A DNA stretch of 64,000 nucleotides from Luidia sarsii (taxonomy: Eukaryota > Echinodermata > Asteroidea > Paxillosida > Luidiidae). A program made the translations under genes and the position numbers. A model generated the notes under the pieces. That model worked only from the letters and a program-made list of their open reading frames with translations, had not been told where the DNA came from and ran no database searches. The DNA lies in NCBI GenBank assembly GCA_949987565.1, contig OX465111.1, positions 8,127,467-8,191,466 of the forward strand, given 5' to 3'. Each line of letters begins with the position of its first letter. The first letter of the stretch is position 1. This document shows, in pieces, positions 22,195 to 32,470 of this stretch.

Positions 22195-23239
22195 CGACGA
22201 GTCAATCCCTACTCTTCCTCCTCCTCCCGCAAATCCAACCTCGGGAAATCGGCTGGAAAGGACGAGACGAGAGGCAAGACAAGCCCCCTAACTAGAAAGC
22301 AAACTCCGGAAGGCTGTGATTTAACCTCGAGAATTAATCTCTCTCAGAGGTCTGGAAGTTCTCGAATCGGCATCTCCGGGAAAAACAACAACTTGAGGAT
22401 GGTAACTTACAACCGAACGAGAATGGAGAGAGAGAGAAACCCCCTCCATAAACCTCTGTCGGTGGACTCTGGCCGATATGAACTGGCTACGCCTTCGATA
22501 TATGAGGGCTAAGGTTGGTGTCAAAAACAATAGGTGCTGATAAGAAAATGCTGTTCCAGTCGGTGGGTACTACAGCTTCACACAGAGAGATGGGGTGGAC
22601 TGTTCACCAATACGCCCTCACTAAACCAACCAATTACCTGGCTGATTACTTCCCTAATAGAGTCCAAGCCCAAGGTAATAAAAACAAAAAAACCAATAAA
22701 AAAATTCACCCCGACCCCTAAACACTTTCTGTAAGTATCAGACAACTTCCGTTTAGTCGTGAACGCGCGTCAGAGCCGGATTGCTCCGGTGGACCATAGG
22801 ATCTTACGCAACTTCCGGGGGACAGCGTCGCCGGCACTTGCACCGGCCTCGGCCGAACAAGGAGCCGGTGCGCCGGCCAAATATGGCGGTCCTATTACCG
22901 GTTTGTCACCTCGCGGGGCGTGAGGCTGGCAGGAGGGACGCGGGCTCGAGCCTTGGCAGTTGCGAGGGGGAGAGAAATGAGCTGACACGTCCCTGCACAC
23001 TGTCCACGGATTGGGGCCCTGCTGGTGGCGCGCAAATTGGACTTGGCACGCCGGGTGATGGGTGCGACTTTAAGCTCAAGCCAGCCAAGCTTGGGCGCAG
23101 GGATACGCGAGGCGTCCGCTGCTTCGTATACCGGCCAGGCCTTATCGAACATATCTCAGTCTACCTCGTCCCCCACTGGACAGCTGCACGCCCTAACACG
23201 AAAGTAACACATGAAACTTATTGGAATAGGAAAAGAAGA
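22195..23239. other. CpG-rich region upstream of exon A; possible promoter zone
   Basis: 22740-23130 is GC-rich with many CpGs (GGCGCGC, CGCCGG, GCGGGGCG), unlike the AT-richer surroundings. It would lie 0.6-0.9 kb upstream of a minus-strand start at exon A. Open frames on both strands (up to 161 codons) follow from GC content. No TATA box is clear. Calling it a CpG-island promoter is inference. Confidence 0.35.
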
Positions 23240-23400
23240 TTTGACTGGGCCGGGACTTGGACCTGAGACCTCTGGCTTGACGTACCAGCGCTCTTACACA
23301 CTGAGCTATACAGCCCTTAGATGGCGGCCTCCCCAAATAGTCAACGGTAGACTTTGCCGGGATGGGGGCGCCAGTCAGAAGCATTTAACCATTAACTGCC
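23240..23400 (-). repeat. SINE family A copy (inverted)
   Basis: On the plus strand GGACCTGAGACCTCTGGCTTGACG, CCAGCGCTCTTACACACTGAGC, CAGCCCTTAGATGGCGGCC and TTTGCCGGGATGGGGGCGCC are, reversed, the tRNA-like head and flank of family A (GCTCAGTGTGTAAGAGCGCTGG). This is the best preserved A/D-arm part in the window. Confidence 0.7.
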
Positions 23401-23499
23401 GTATATCTCCAGGGAGATATTTTTCACGTACAGGAACATATACTAGCTCAGATTTCAGCCTAGTCATGGTAGGAAGCAGCAATTGCACGGTGGTTTGCA

Positions 23500-23610
23500 G
23501 TGACATCGTGCGAGAATATCTCTTTGTTTTAGGTGTGGTTCTGAAGAGAACCGATGAACTCAATGTTTTGAAACATGCTCCGTCCGTCCTGAAGGGACCG
23601 TGTAGAAATT
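23500..23610 (-). repeat. Dispersed repeat family D, partial copy
   Basis: GTGTGGTTCTGAAGAGAACC, GATGAACTCAATG, TTTTGAAACATG and CGTCCTGAAGGG align with family D. The hairpin at 23537-23552 keeps a 6 bp stem around CTTC on the minus strand. It lies just left of the large inverted duplication. Confidence 0.65.
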
Positions 23611-23640
23611 CCAACACCGAGTTGTGCTTATCGATTATGT

Positions 23641-24163
23641 AGATTATTGTAGGTATATCAGGATAATTAGGTTTGCGGAGACACCATGTAAATTATATTT
23701 TGTGAGTAAGTGTGGTTCTGAAAAGAACCGGAGGAACTCGACGTTTCGAACAGTGTACTCTGCTCGTCTTCAGGAGACTGCTGGATTCCAACTTCCAAGA
23801 TTCCAGGTGATATACAAAAATGTTGCAAACTGCTTACTGACTAAAGTTACCAAAATACAAATCTTAAGATTTAGTGGGCCTGACGTGTCGATCCTAGCAG
23901 GACCTTTCTCAAAGGCAGAGAAAGGTCCTGCCTTTGAGAAAGGTCCTGCTAGGATCGAAACGTCAGACCCACTAAATTTTAAGATTCCCAGATTCCAGTT
24001 GGAATCCAGCAGTCTCCTGAAGACGAGCAGAGTACACTGTTCGAAACGTCGAGTTCCTCCGGTTCTTTTCAGAACCACACTTACTCACAAAAGAGAATTT
24101 ACATGCTGTCTCCGCAAACCTAATTATCCTAATATTCTCACCATGCAAGACTTTAAATCTCAT
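23641..24163. repeat. 520 bp inverted duplication (family D arms, family E core)
   Basis: The outer left arm (about 23641-23810) and right arm (about 23998-24163) are reverse complements with high identity over ~160 bp. Both contain a GGTTTGCGGAGACA segment, the histone-type stem-loop, GAACTCGACG and TCTTCAGGAGACTGCTGG. The inner arms (23872-23920 and 23938-23995) are a near-perfect inverted pair of the family E block around a short AGAAAGGTCC-type centre. About 60 bp next to the left inner arm has no partner, so the structure is slightly asymmetric. It could be a composite foldback element or a head-to-head double insertion. Confidence 0.85.
24061..24076 (+). promoter_or_regulatory. Sequence matching the histone mRNA 3'-end stem-loop
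   Basis: GGTTCTTTTCAGAACC is a 6 bp stem with a TTTC loop. It fits the metazoan histone pre-mRNA stem-loop consensus (GGYYYTTYTNARRRCC type), with ACAC after it and a purine run AAAAGAGAA about 14 bases downstream, where a histone downstream element would sit. It lies in a dispersed repeat and not after a histone gene, since no histone coding sequence is present. An inverted identical copy is at 23714-23729. Function is unknown and chance or convergent hairpin is possible. Confidence 0.55.
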
Positions 24164-24224
24164 TTTATAGGTATATAATTAGTTCGTACATAAAGCACAA
24201 CTGTTCACAAAACATATTCAGAAT

Positions 24225-24310
24225 TGACAGTTGGTGAGGTAAGTCAACAGATCAGGATGATCAAGGTCAGTAAGTTGAGAGAGCGGACCTGTCACATTAC
24301 ATTGATGAAG
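24225..24310 (+). repeat. Repeat family C, block one
   Basis: TTGGTGAGGTAAGTCAACAG, ATCAGGATGATCAAGGTCAG and CCTGTCACATTACA match 6695-6785 and 45372-45450. Confidence 0.65.
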
Positions 24311-26854
24311 TCGCACAAAACAACAGGTATCCGAACTTTTGTTACTTCCACCAAGGCTGCCGCCTTGATCAAGTCGTTGGCCGACGCTATAGAATATCTA
24401 ATTCCGGCCTTCGGATATAGTGCATGTTACTTTGCGCGATACCACTCAAAGAATAACCAGATAGAAACATTGCATGGGTTTCGATGCTGTAGTGGTCATG
24501 ACGTCACTCGCATTGGTTGGTCCCGACTGACCGCCAGTGACAAAGATATTTCGACAAGGGGACCATCGCGTGCTGAAGTGGAAGGGAAGCAATCTATTGG
24601 TCAATAAGCTTCGGCCCAGTCCAGAAAACGCAATCTCGTGGCTCTCTGCTCAATAGCAATCAGCATGTGGCCAGTTAATGAACAGCTTAACACCCAGGCC
24701 TCATGGCGTGTGAAACCCCGCGTGGACGTGTGCAGAAATACTGAGGCTCGTTATAGTAGTGTGAGTTTTGAAACGCGGACACTAAATGCCAAGGCAAAGA
24801 TAAATATGGCACGTAAGGCTGTATGATAAAACTCAAGATACACCGGCCGTGTGCTATAGTGGTATAGACCCAAAGTGGTTACCTCGTTGGCAATGCAATC
24901 AGCAACCATTGTAGAGTGTATACGTTGCACATCACTATACGCCAATATCGGTCTTCTCTCTCCATATCTCTCTCTTTCTCCCTCCCTCTCTCTCACTCCA
25001 TCTCTCTCCCATATGTCTCTCATGTTCCGAAGCTATACACGGGGGATGTTTACATTAAGGAGAGTGGGGTTGGTCGTTGCGCCCCCACCCTTCCGACGGC
25101 TGTTTGACGCCGCTAACCCGGCCGCCGATGGAACAGCCGTCGCGACCGGCCGACCGAGCTGCATGCCACGACAGTGGGGGAAAAAAACGCGCTGGGAAGA
25201 TGTTGTAGCCAGCACAGATACTAATATCTAGCCCAGCCCGCCCGTGGGCGCTCAGCCGTTTCCAAACAATGCTCAATATCAGCTGCAACCGTCAGTTCCT
25301 TTAAAGAGGAATGCTCCTCGCTGATCCTTTACTCAAGCGTGGTTAATGTGCATGAACTTGTTATTTTCTTGACAGAAGGGACCGTTCTCTTGTATCCAAT
25401 ATTGAAAACCCCTTCTTCTTCTTTTTCCACCGGCAATTCGGAATTCGGATTCAGCGGTGGCTGTGATGACTGCGGCGGGCCCCGAGTCCTCGAGACCGCC
25501 TTCTCGGTGTCAATTTATTTATCTTATTTTCGCCGGCGATATCCTGAAACTGTTTGTGATGCGAGTCGGCGAAATTAGCGCTGCGGTGGGGTTTGGCCTT
25601 GCCGGGCAACATTTCACAGGTTGGTAAAGGGCAAAGCCTGCTCTCTTGCCAATGGAAACAAATTAAATTGTTATCTCAGCAATGCAAGCTTTTGACTCAA
25701 TCTCCGACTTCTGACTGTTAAAGTAGTGCGTGGCACATGAAATGATTCAGTCGAAAAGGGGATGAATCGAGTGTGTGTTTTTTAAACCCAAAATGGCACA
25801 GTGTGGAAATTAAGTAATCTCAATCGAGAAGGAGTAGGGGCCCGTGAAGACCCGATAAGTCAACGTTTCAGACGGTGGCACTCTGCCTGTAGTCAGGAGA
25901 CAAAACGCCACCTATCCACGAGACGCACCGATTTGTCTCAAATCACCAACGGGACTGACGCTTGTCGAGCAGGCATGAAAGCACGCTACTGCTACCCCCA
26001 AAGAATCAACGCAAAGTATCATTAGTCGGGAAAACCCAACGAATCCTTCACTAGGAACCTATGGGCCACTACATCAAACCAATCCTTGCCAAAAAGACAG
26101 CATACAATGGAATATAGCTGAGGTAACTTGCTTGAACTTTTACATATTAGATTAGCAGCGAATGGGTACCTTGCTCTCTTGGGGAAGTTTGAAAGGCGGT
26201 GAGGAAAGAAACTAACCGTGGCCACCATACCTCATCATGCCGTGGCCTTGTACATGGGATTGTGTGCTTCTCGAATAATGATAGTATGGGACATCCTTTA
26301 CTTTAAAGCCACTATGGAAGAACACGGCAAGCTGTCTTTAAAACGTTCACTACATTTCTTGGGTCCCACAGGTCTACAGTGAGCTGACGCCATCGCTTTT
26401 CACAAACAATACTCTTCAACGAAATGGTGTTACTCAATTAGGGTTCGCATTACTCTATGCACAATTAGCACTACATTCGGCGTCAAATCATGTAATATCT
26501 GTCAACCATTTTTTTTTTTTCGTGCGAGTTGCACAGGGAGCTCTATTGTGAGCAGAAAGTTGCGTCATTCAAGGCGTGTTGTGGAGATGGGCGGTGTAGA
26601 TTGATGCTAAATGTACTAACATTCCCGCCCCTTTTTCTTCGTGATGCCCCGCCCCTCGAGGAAGAGCAGAACCCCGTACCTATAGTGTGCAATAATTACG
26701 GTGTGTTTTGGGTCAGCCGGTCACGCTACGCCAATGGCTCGTGCATTCACCGCGTGGATCACATTGGTGAGGAACCAGTTTGGGTGCTCATTAACTAAAC
26801 AAACCGTACTCAGTGTATGGTGGCACGAATGTGCCATGCCCCTACTTACAAAAA
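24311..26854. other. No gene recognised; fragments of repeats only
   Basis: 24955-25020 is CT-rich. 25070-25215 is GC-rich. 25848-25905 is a diverged family D fragment (AGTCAACGTTTCAGACGG ... GTAGTCAGGAGAC). 26508-26520 is a poly(T) run. ORFs at 24224-24607 and 26529-26798 lack exon signals or similarity. Confidence 0.4.
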
Positions 26855-27040
26855 AAATGTAATGTAGAAACTGCTTACTGTCTAGAATAAACAGAATGCA
26901 AATCGCAAGTATTAAAGGGCCTGGCGTTTAAAGGCTCTGGACGTTACTCAACGTTAATAAGCAAGAATTCAAAGGCAAAAACATTCGTCCTTTGAGAGGG
27001 GTCCCGCACGGATCGATAATTCAGGCCCTCTTTTTTTCTG
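26855..27040. repeat. Family E inverted copy, diverged
   Basis: AAACTGCTTACTGTCTAGAA and AAAGGGCCTGGCG on the left pair with GGATCGATAATTCAGGCCC on the right, the same layout as the other E inverted pairs, with ~80 bp between arms. Confidence 0.5.
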
Positions 27041-27329
27041 AGAATGGGGAAGGAAGAAATTGTATTCATAATTATTATTGACCTATTATGAAGGAGGGTG
27101 GACAAGGGAGACACTTTCCTATACATAGATTCTCACAGAGGAGATGTCAAGTTGGTATATTTGCGGTCGTGTTTGCGGCCAACTCCTGACCTTTGTTTGG
27201 TTGTCCACGCCAAGACTTTTAGTGTCCACAAAACCGATTGAATTATTGCTTTTCGTTGACTTTGCTCTTTGGAGCACAGAGACATTGTGCAAACAATCAA
27301 ACTACTCAAACATTCCAGATCCGTACTCC
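27041..27329. other. No gene seen
   Basis: No supported gene. The stretch leads into the CT tract. Confidence 0.5.
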
Positions 27330-27945
27330 CACTCTCTCTAACCCTCTCTCTCCCTGTCTGTCTCTCTCTGTATCTCTGTCCCTCACTGTCTTTGTCTCTC
27401 TGTCCGTCCCTCTACCTCTACCTCCCTCCCTCCTCTATCCCTCTCTCTCTCCACCCCTCTCCCTTCTCTTTGCCTATCTCCTCCTCCCTCACTCCCTCTC
27501 TCTCCCCTCTCTCTACCATTTCTCTCCCTCTCCCTCACTCATTCCCCTCTTCTCTCTCCACCCCTCTCTCCTCTCTTTCCCTATCTCCTCTCCTCCCTCT
27601 CCCTCACTCCCTCCTCTCTCCTCCGTCTTTCCCTCTTCCTCATTCATTCCCCTCTCTCCTCTCTTTCCATATCTCCTCTCCTCCCTCTCCCTCACTCCCT
27701 CCTCTCTCTCTCCATCTGTCTTTCCCTCTCCCTAACTCATTCCATCTTCTCTCTCCACCCCTCTCTCCTCTCTCCCTCTCTCTACTCTGTCCGTCTCTCT
27801 CCTCTCTATCCCTCTCCCTGTCCTTCTCCCCTTCTCCCTCTCTCTCCCTCTACCCATCCCTACACCCCTCTCTCTCCCTCTCCCCTGTCTCTCTCTCTCT
27901 CCAGTCCCTCCCTCTCTCTCTCTATCACTTTCTCCCTCTAAATGC
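27330..27945. repeat. CT-rich polypyrimidine tract with ~90-110 bp higher-order units
   Basis: Plus strand nearly all C and T. TATCTCCTC(CTC)CCTC ... CTCACTCCCTC recurs at about 27473, 27582 and 27670, so the tract contains composite repeats 109 and 88 bp apart. The Pro/Leu/Ser-rich plus-strand frames (275 and 165 codons) are translations of the repeat. Confidence 0.92.
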
Positions 27946-28384
27946 CTCATTTGCACACAACTGTGTTGACACGGAACTTTCAGATCAATACCAAATGCAA
28001 TTCGATATATTTGTTCCCTCTTTTTATGTATGCCAACACGAAAAACAAGCACTGTGTCCCTCTTCTGACAATCTGTGCCCGACACATCTGCCATGACTCT
28101 TCAACAGAATCGATGACGCCCAAGATAGATCACAAAGTCCGGGTTTGTCGATTTTTTTCTCTCGAGCAAACAACAAAAAGGGAAAACTGACAAACAGTTT
28201 GAAACATAACCATCAACTCGCTTGGAACTCGCTTGGGAAAAGTGATAGGTTTTGAGGAAGACAAATATGCTCAACCCTCCCTAATATACCTGTATAGGAC
28301 TTAACTCTTGCCAAATCTGAGCCTTCAACCCACCGCAATAGTACTATTTTTTTAGAAAGATTTGCGAAAATGGCAAAGACATTA
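27946..28384. other. No gene seen
   Basis: Unassigned AT-rich sequence. Confidence 0.5.
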
Positions 28385-28485
28385 AATCGCTGGACCGAGA
28401 CTTGAACAGCAAGACCACTGGCTTAGCGAACCGTTGCTTTTACAACCTAAGCTATCCAGCCCTTAGATTATCCAGCCCTTAGATT
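28385..28485 (-). repeat. SINE family A copy (inverted)
   Basis: GGACCGAGACTTGAACAGC ... CTGGCTTAGCGAACCG ... AACCTAAGCTATCCAGCCC. Reversed, this is GGGCTGGATAGCTTAGGTTG, the family head, with a decayed B box. TATCCAGCCCTTAGATTA is duplicated at the end. Confidence 0.65.
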
Positions 28486-28999
28486 ATTAGTGGTGGTGCT
28501 GTTTGAAGTACACACGCTACATTGAAACGCTCTTTGAGACCACGTGCACAGTGGGAACTTTATTGGAGCTAAGGTAGGGTGTCGATATCAAAAAGGATGC
28601 GTGTGCGTTGTTTTTCCTTATTACATTAAAAACAAGGAATTACCCAAATCTGACGCTCGAAAGTCTTAGAAAGTCTGCAAATTCATCTTCGACAATTATT
28701 CCCTCCCGGGTAAAACTATAGTACCGGGTACCCTCTACAACTGCCACGAAACAATCTCTATAGGCGAAGTGCTCTTTGATGTGAACGGTCCACTAATAGC
28801 AGCGTATCAACGCCATTTTACCTAAAGACGTGGCGTGAGTTACGCTAAATTTCATGGCGTGAGCCTCAGACTTGTGCCCTATCCTGACAGTGCATAACCT
28901 TCGTGAAAATTATTGCACAACTAACGCAGTAAGGTATGGCGTAAGTGGAGTTACGCCCTCATCTAACGTTTCCTGAAATCGACTGCTGAGCCTGCGATA
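28486..28999. other. No gene seen
   Basis: No supported gene. Contains several short GGCGTGAGT/GGCGTAAGT motifs at 28830-28950 (ACGTGGCGTGAGTTACGC and GGCGTAAGTGGAGTTACGCC), a small degenerate local repeat. Confidence 0.45.
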
Positions 29000-29120
29000 C
29001 CCTTCATACTTTGTTTCAAGCTCGCTGCAAATCGACCAGCATCAGATGGTAGTCTGTTCAGCTGTATATATCAGGGCTTTCAGGGGAAGGTTGTATTGAG
29101 GGGGGTAGGATGACCAGTCT
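29000..29120 (+). repeat. Repeat family C, block two
   Basis: CAAGCTCGCTGCAAATCGAC, CAGCATCAGATGG, AGTCTGTTCAGCTGTATA and GGGGAAGGTTGTATTGAGG match 6840-6950. Confidence 0.65.
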
Positions 29121-29745
29121 TCATTATAACATGCTTCTGAGGTTCTTTTATTGGAAGAGTAGGCTGTGAGTCTTCCAGCGCTTGCTTTATAGACATCGCA
29201 TTGCGGCTTGCAGGGCTGTGAACCGAAGGCGAATTCGACGGCCGGAAGAAGAGGCGGTCGCCCAGGGGCAACCTGCTGGAAGGGACGGGGGGGCTAGGAC
29301 AGGAAGCTGGGAAACAACACCAGCACCTATGCTGGCATAGATCGCTAATTGATCGGCCACGCCGGTCCGCTGTACAGGAACGTGTCTGTATCGATCACAG
29401 ATGGCAGCCCTAAACAGGTGGTCCTGGCTCGGGTACATGCTGCCCTGCTCAGCCGAGGTGATCTATCTGATGGAGAGGAGAGGACTTCTCGCAGGTGCTT
29501 CCATGCAGGCAACCCTTCCATCCCCCTCATGCCAATGATCTTTTTTCCTACAAGAACCACCGTCTTGGGACCCTTAATACCACTGTCAGACATAGGCCTA
29601 TGCGATCTTAGAAAGGTTATTACGCAATCTTTAAGCTTAGGATTCGGGTTAAGGGAAGTATTGGGGTAGGGTAGGGTTAGACTACCCTGGATAACAATAA
29701 TTCCAGCCTTAAGCCCTACCCAGACTCTTAACCCCACCTCACCTG
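29121..29745. other. No gene recognised
   Basis: The minus frame through here (part of a 520-codon frame that continues into the hexamer array) and a 106-codon plus frame overlap at 29349-29669. The minus translation outside the array has no family I know. Just before the array is GGGGTAGGGTAGGGTTAG at ~29664, a telomere-like G-rich stretch. Confidence 0.4.
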
Positions 29746-29769
29746 CATCCTCACCCTCACCCTCACACT

Positions 29770-29838
<69 letters not shown>

Positions 29839-29937
29839 ACTCACCATCACCCTCACCTGCATCCTCACCCTCACCCTCACCATCACCATCACCATCACCC
29901 TCACACTCACCCTCACCTGCATCCTCACCCTCACCAT

Positions 29938-30012
<75 letters not shown>

Positions 30013-30057
30013 CATCACCATCACCCTCACCTGCACCCTCACCCTCACCATCACCAT

Positions 30058-30090
<33 letters not shown>

Positions 30091-30105
30091 CATCACCATC
30101 ACCAT

Positions 30106-30174
<69 letters not shown>

Positions 30175-30213
30175 CATCACCCTCACCTGCACCCTCACCC
30201 TCACCATCACCAT

Positions 30214-30246
<33 letters not shown>

Positions 30247-30261
30247 CATCACCATCACCAT

Positions 30262-30300
<39 letters not shown>

Positions 30301-30357
30301 CATCACCATCACCATCACCCTCACACTCACCCTCACCTGCATCCTCACCCTCACCAT

Positions 30358-30438
<81 letters not shown>

Positions 30439-30483
30439 CATCACCATCACCCTCACCTGCACCCTCACCCTCACCATCACCAT

Positions 30484-30516
<33 letters not shown>

Positions 30517-30531
30517 CATCACCATCACCAT

Positions 30532-30594
<63 letters not shown>

Positions 30595-30633
30595 CATCAC
30601 CCTCACCCTCACCCTCACACTCACCCTCACCAT

Positions 30634-30678
<45 letters not shown>

Positions 30679-30717
30679 CATCACCCTCACCCTCACCCTC
30701 ACACTCACCCTCACCAT

Positions 30718-30750
<33 letters not shown>

Positions 30751-30801
30751 ACTCACCCTCACCATCACCCTCACCATCACCCTCACCCTCACCCTCACAC
30801 T

Positions 30802-30834
<33 letters not shown>

Positions 30835-30862
30835 CATCACCCTCACCCTCACCCTCACCCTC
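29746..30862. repeat. 1.1 kb CCCTCA/CCATCA hexamer array with higher-order structure
   Basis: Almost pure CCCTCA hexamers (TGAGGG on the minus strand) with CCATCA, CACTCA and CCTGCA variants placed non-randomly. A block with CACCTGCACCCTCACC followed by paired CCATCA units recurs near 30026, 30184 and 30460, and a CACCTGCATCC block recurs near 29846, 29915 and 30334. TGAGGG differs from the telomere repeat TTAGGG at one base. The 520-codon GEGEGE/DGEG minus frame and the 378-codon RVRVMV frame are purely repeat translations. Confidence 0.93.
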
Positions 30863-31719
30863 AATCTTCAAGATTGCGCGAGGCTTTGAGGTTGTGCACA
30901 ACGGCACATTCCGTTTTCTAATAATCTGTGTTGGACTCCAACAGTTTCAAGGACAAACTATTACGCAAGTTCTGTAAGGAGCCGAGCTAAAGATATTAAA
31001 GACTTTGGGGGCCAATGAAGCTACTCGACAGCGAACAAACCGCCTGCCTTCGTTAATGAACTGATAAGGGGGGGGGGTCAGTAAGTTCCTGCGTGGGACG
31101 CTTACTTCATGTAGACCCCAAACCTCCCCCGAGATTCTTAATCGAATCCACGACGGATGAGAACCTGGAGGGGAAACAGATATCCCAGCAACGGGCTGCA
31201 CAGACCTATCATTCTCCAGCCTGTCACATTCTGGGCAGGCCCCCTTTGATCAAACAGGTCCGACAACGGACCGCTGACAACGGACCCTAAATAAAACAAA
31301 TGAGTAAGTATCCCTGCAAAGCTTGACAAAAAAAACACTACCCACGCTGCATGAATCACATTAATCACGATTGATAGAGATATCGCCCACGCGAACTTGA
31401 AGTCACTGCCGTTTACATCGAAACTTGCATCCAAAGCGTCAAGGTACTTGTTGGACAGATGGACGGTATTTGTCACGGTTTCAAGACTACGAATCTATCA
31501 GCTTAGATCAGGTTTCGTGCGTTTAATTGGTTATTTTATTCAAGCAGATCAAGGTAATTTTAGTATTAGCTTCTATAAGCGAGAGCGGTTTTGGAAGATG
31601 GATGCTTGTGCAGTTTGTTTTGCACTCAATCTGCACCGGTGATAAATTATCAAAGTCACTCATGGAATGACTATGGGAAACATCTGCCAGCAGTACTGAA
31701 ATGAGTGAATACATGCCAC
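30863..31719. other. No gene seen
   Basis: No supported exon. A short G run is at 31069-31077. Open frames up to 112 codons have no similarity. Confidence 0.45.
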
Positions 31720-32470
31720 GCATCAGAATCATATCCAAAGTGAATAATGGCCTCACGTCCAAACTAAATACTGGTCTTACATCAATTGAATACCGCTAGC
31801 GCATCATGTTGAAAGTGAATATACTGGTCTTACATCGATCCAAAGTAAATACTGGTCGCACATCCACACCGAGTGCTTGCCCCATATTCAAAGCGAAAAG
31901 CCTTACATCCAGTCTGGGTATATTGGTCTTCATTTTAAAACTTAAATACTGGCCTCACACTCGGACTAAATAGTGATCTCCCTTTCAAAGTGAATACTGG
32001 CCTCGAATTCAAAGTGAACATGAGCTTTACGTACAAAAATGACTAATGGCCTCACATTCAAAGTTAATACTAGCTTCACGTTCAAAATGATAAGTGGCCT
32101 CACATTAAAAGTGAATAACAGATTCACATTGAAAAATAATAGTAGCCTCACATTCAAAGTGAATAGTAGCCTCACATTCAAAGTGAATAGTAGCCTCACA
32201 TTCAAAGTACGATGGGCTGGATTTCAAAAAGTCTTACGATGCATCGTAACTCAATCCATCGTAAGTTGTGATTCTCGTATGGTTTTTCTACATAGCTGAA
32301 AGTCTTGCAATTATTGATTGTAAGTTACGATGAGTTTGGTCACATCCAAATAGAGTACAAGGCTCATATTACAAGTGAATACTTATATATACTGGCATCA
32401 TATTCAAAGTGAATACTACCCTCGGATTTAAACTGAGTAATGGCCTCATATCAAAATCAAAAATGAATAC
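31720..32470. repeat. Degenerate ~25-30 bp minisatellite interrupted at 32217-32340
   Basis: Many copies of a unit like GGCCTCACATTCAAAGTGAA followed by TACTGG or TAGTAG. The best preserved copies are at 32095-32210, where TAGCCTCACATTCAAAGTGAA repeats at ~24 bp. Edges are strongly diverged and copies resume at ~32345-32460 after an unrelated insert. A decaying old array. Confidence 0.75.
32217..32340. other. Insert with a perfect 16 bp palindrome inside the minisatellite
   Basis: Unrelated ~125 bp between array parts. It contains TTACGATGCATCGTAA at 32234-32249 (perfect palindrome), another CATCGTAAG at ~32257, and TTACGATGAG at ~32322 in inverse orientation. Repeated CATCGTAA half-sites in both directions suggest a small inserted element or local inverted duplications. 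Confidence 0.5.

Noticed and set aside
23624..24178. 184-codon plus frame and 102-codon minus frame across the inverted duplication
   Set aside because: Both read through repeat arms, giving mirrored peptides from the same repeat on opposite strands, and no histone coding sequence is present.
29345..30907. 520-codon minus-strand open frame (and 378-codon overlapping frame)
   Set aside because: Most of it translates the CCCTCA hexamer array as Gly-Glu/Asp or Arg-Val repeats. Two overlapping long frames are open because six is divisible by three.
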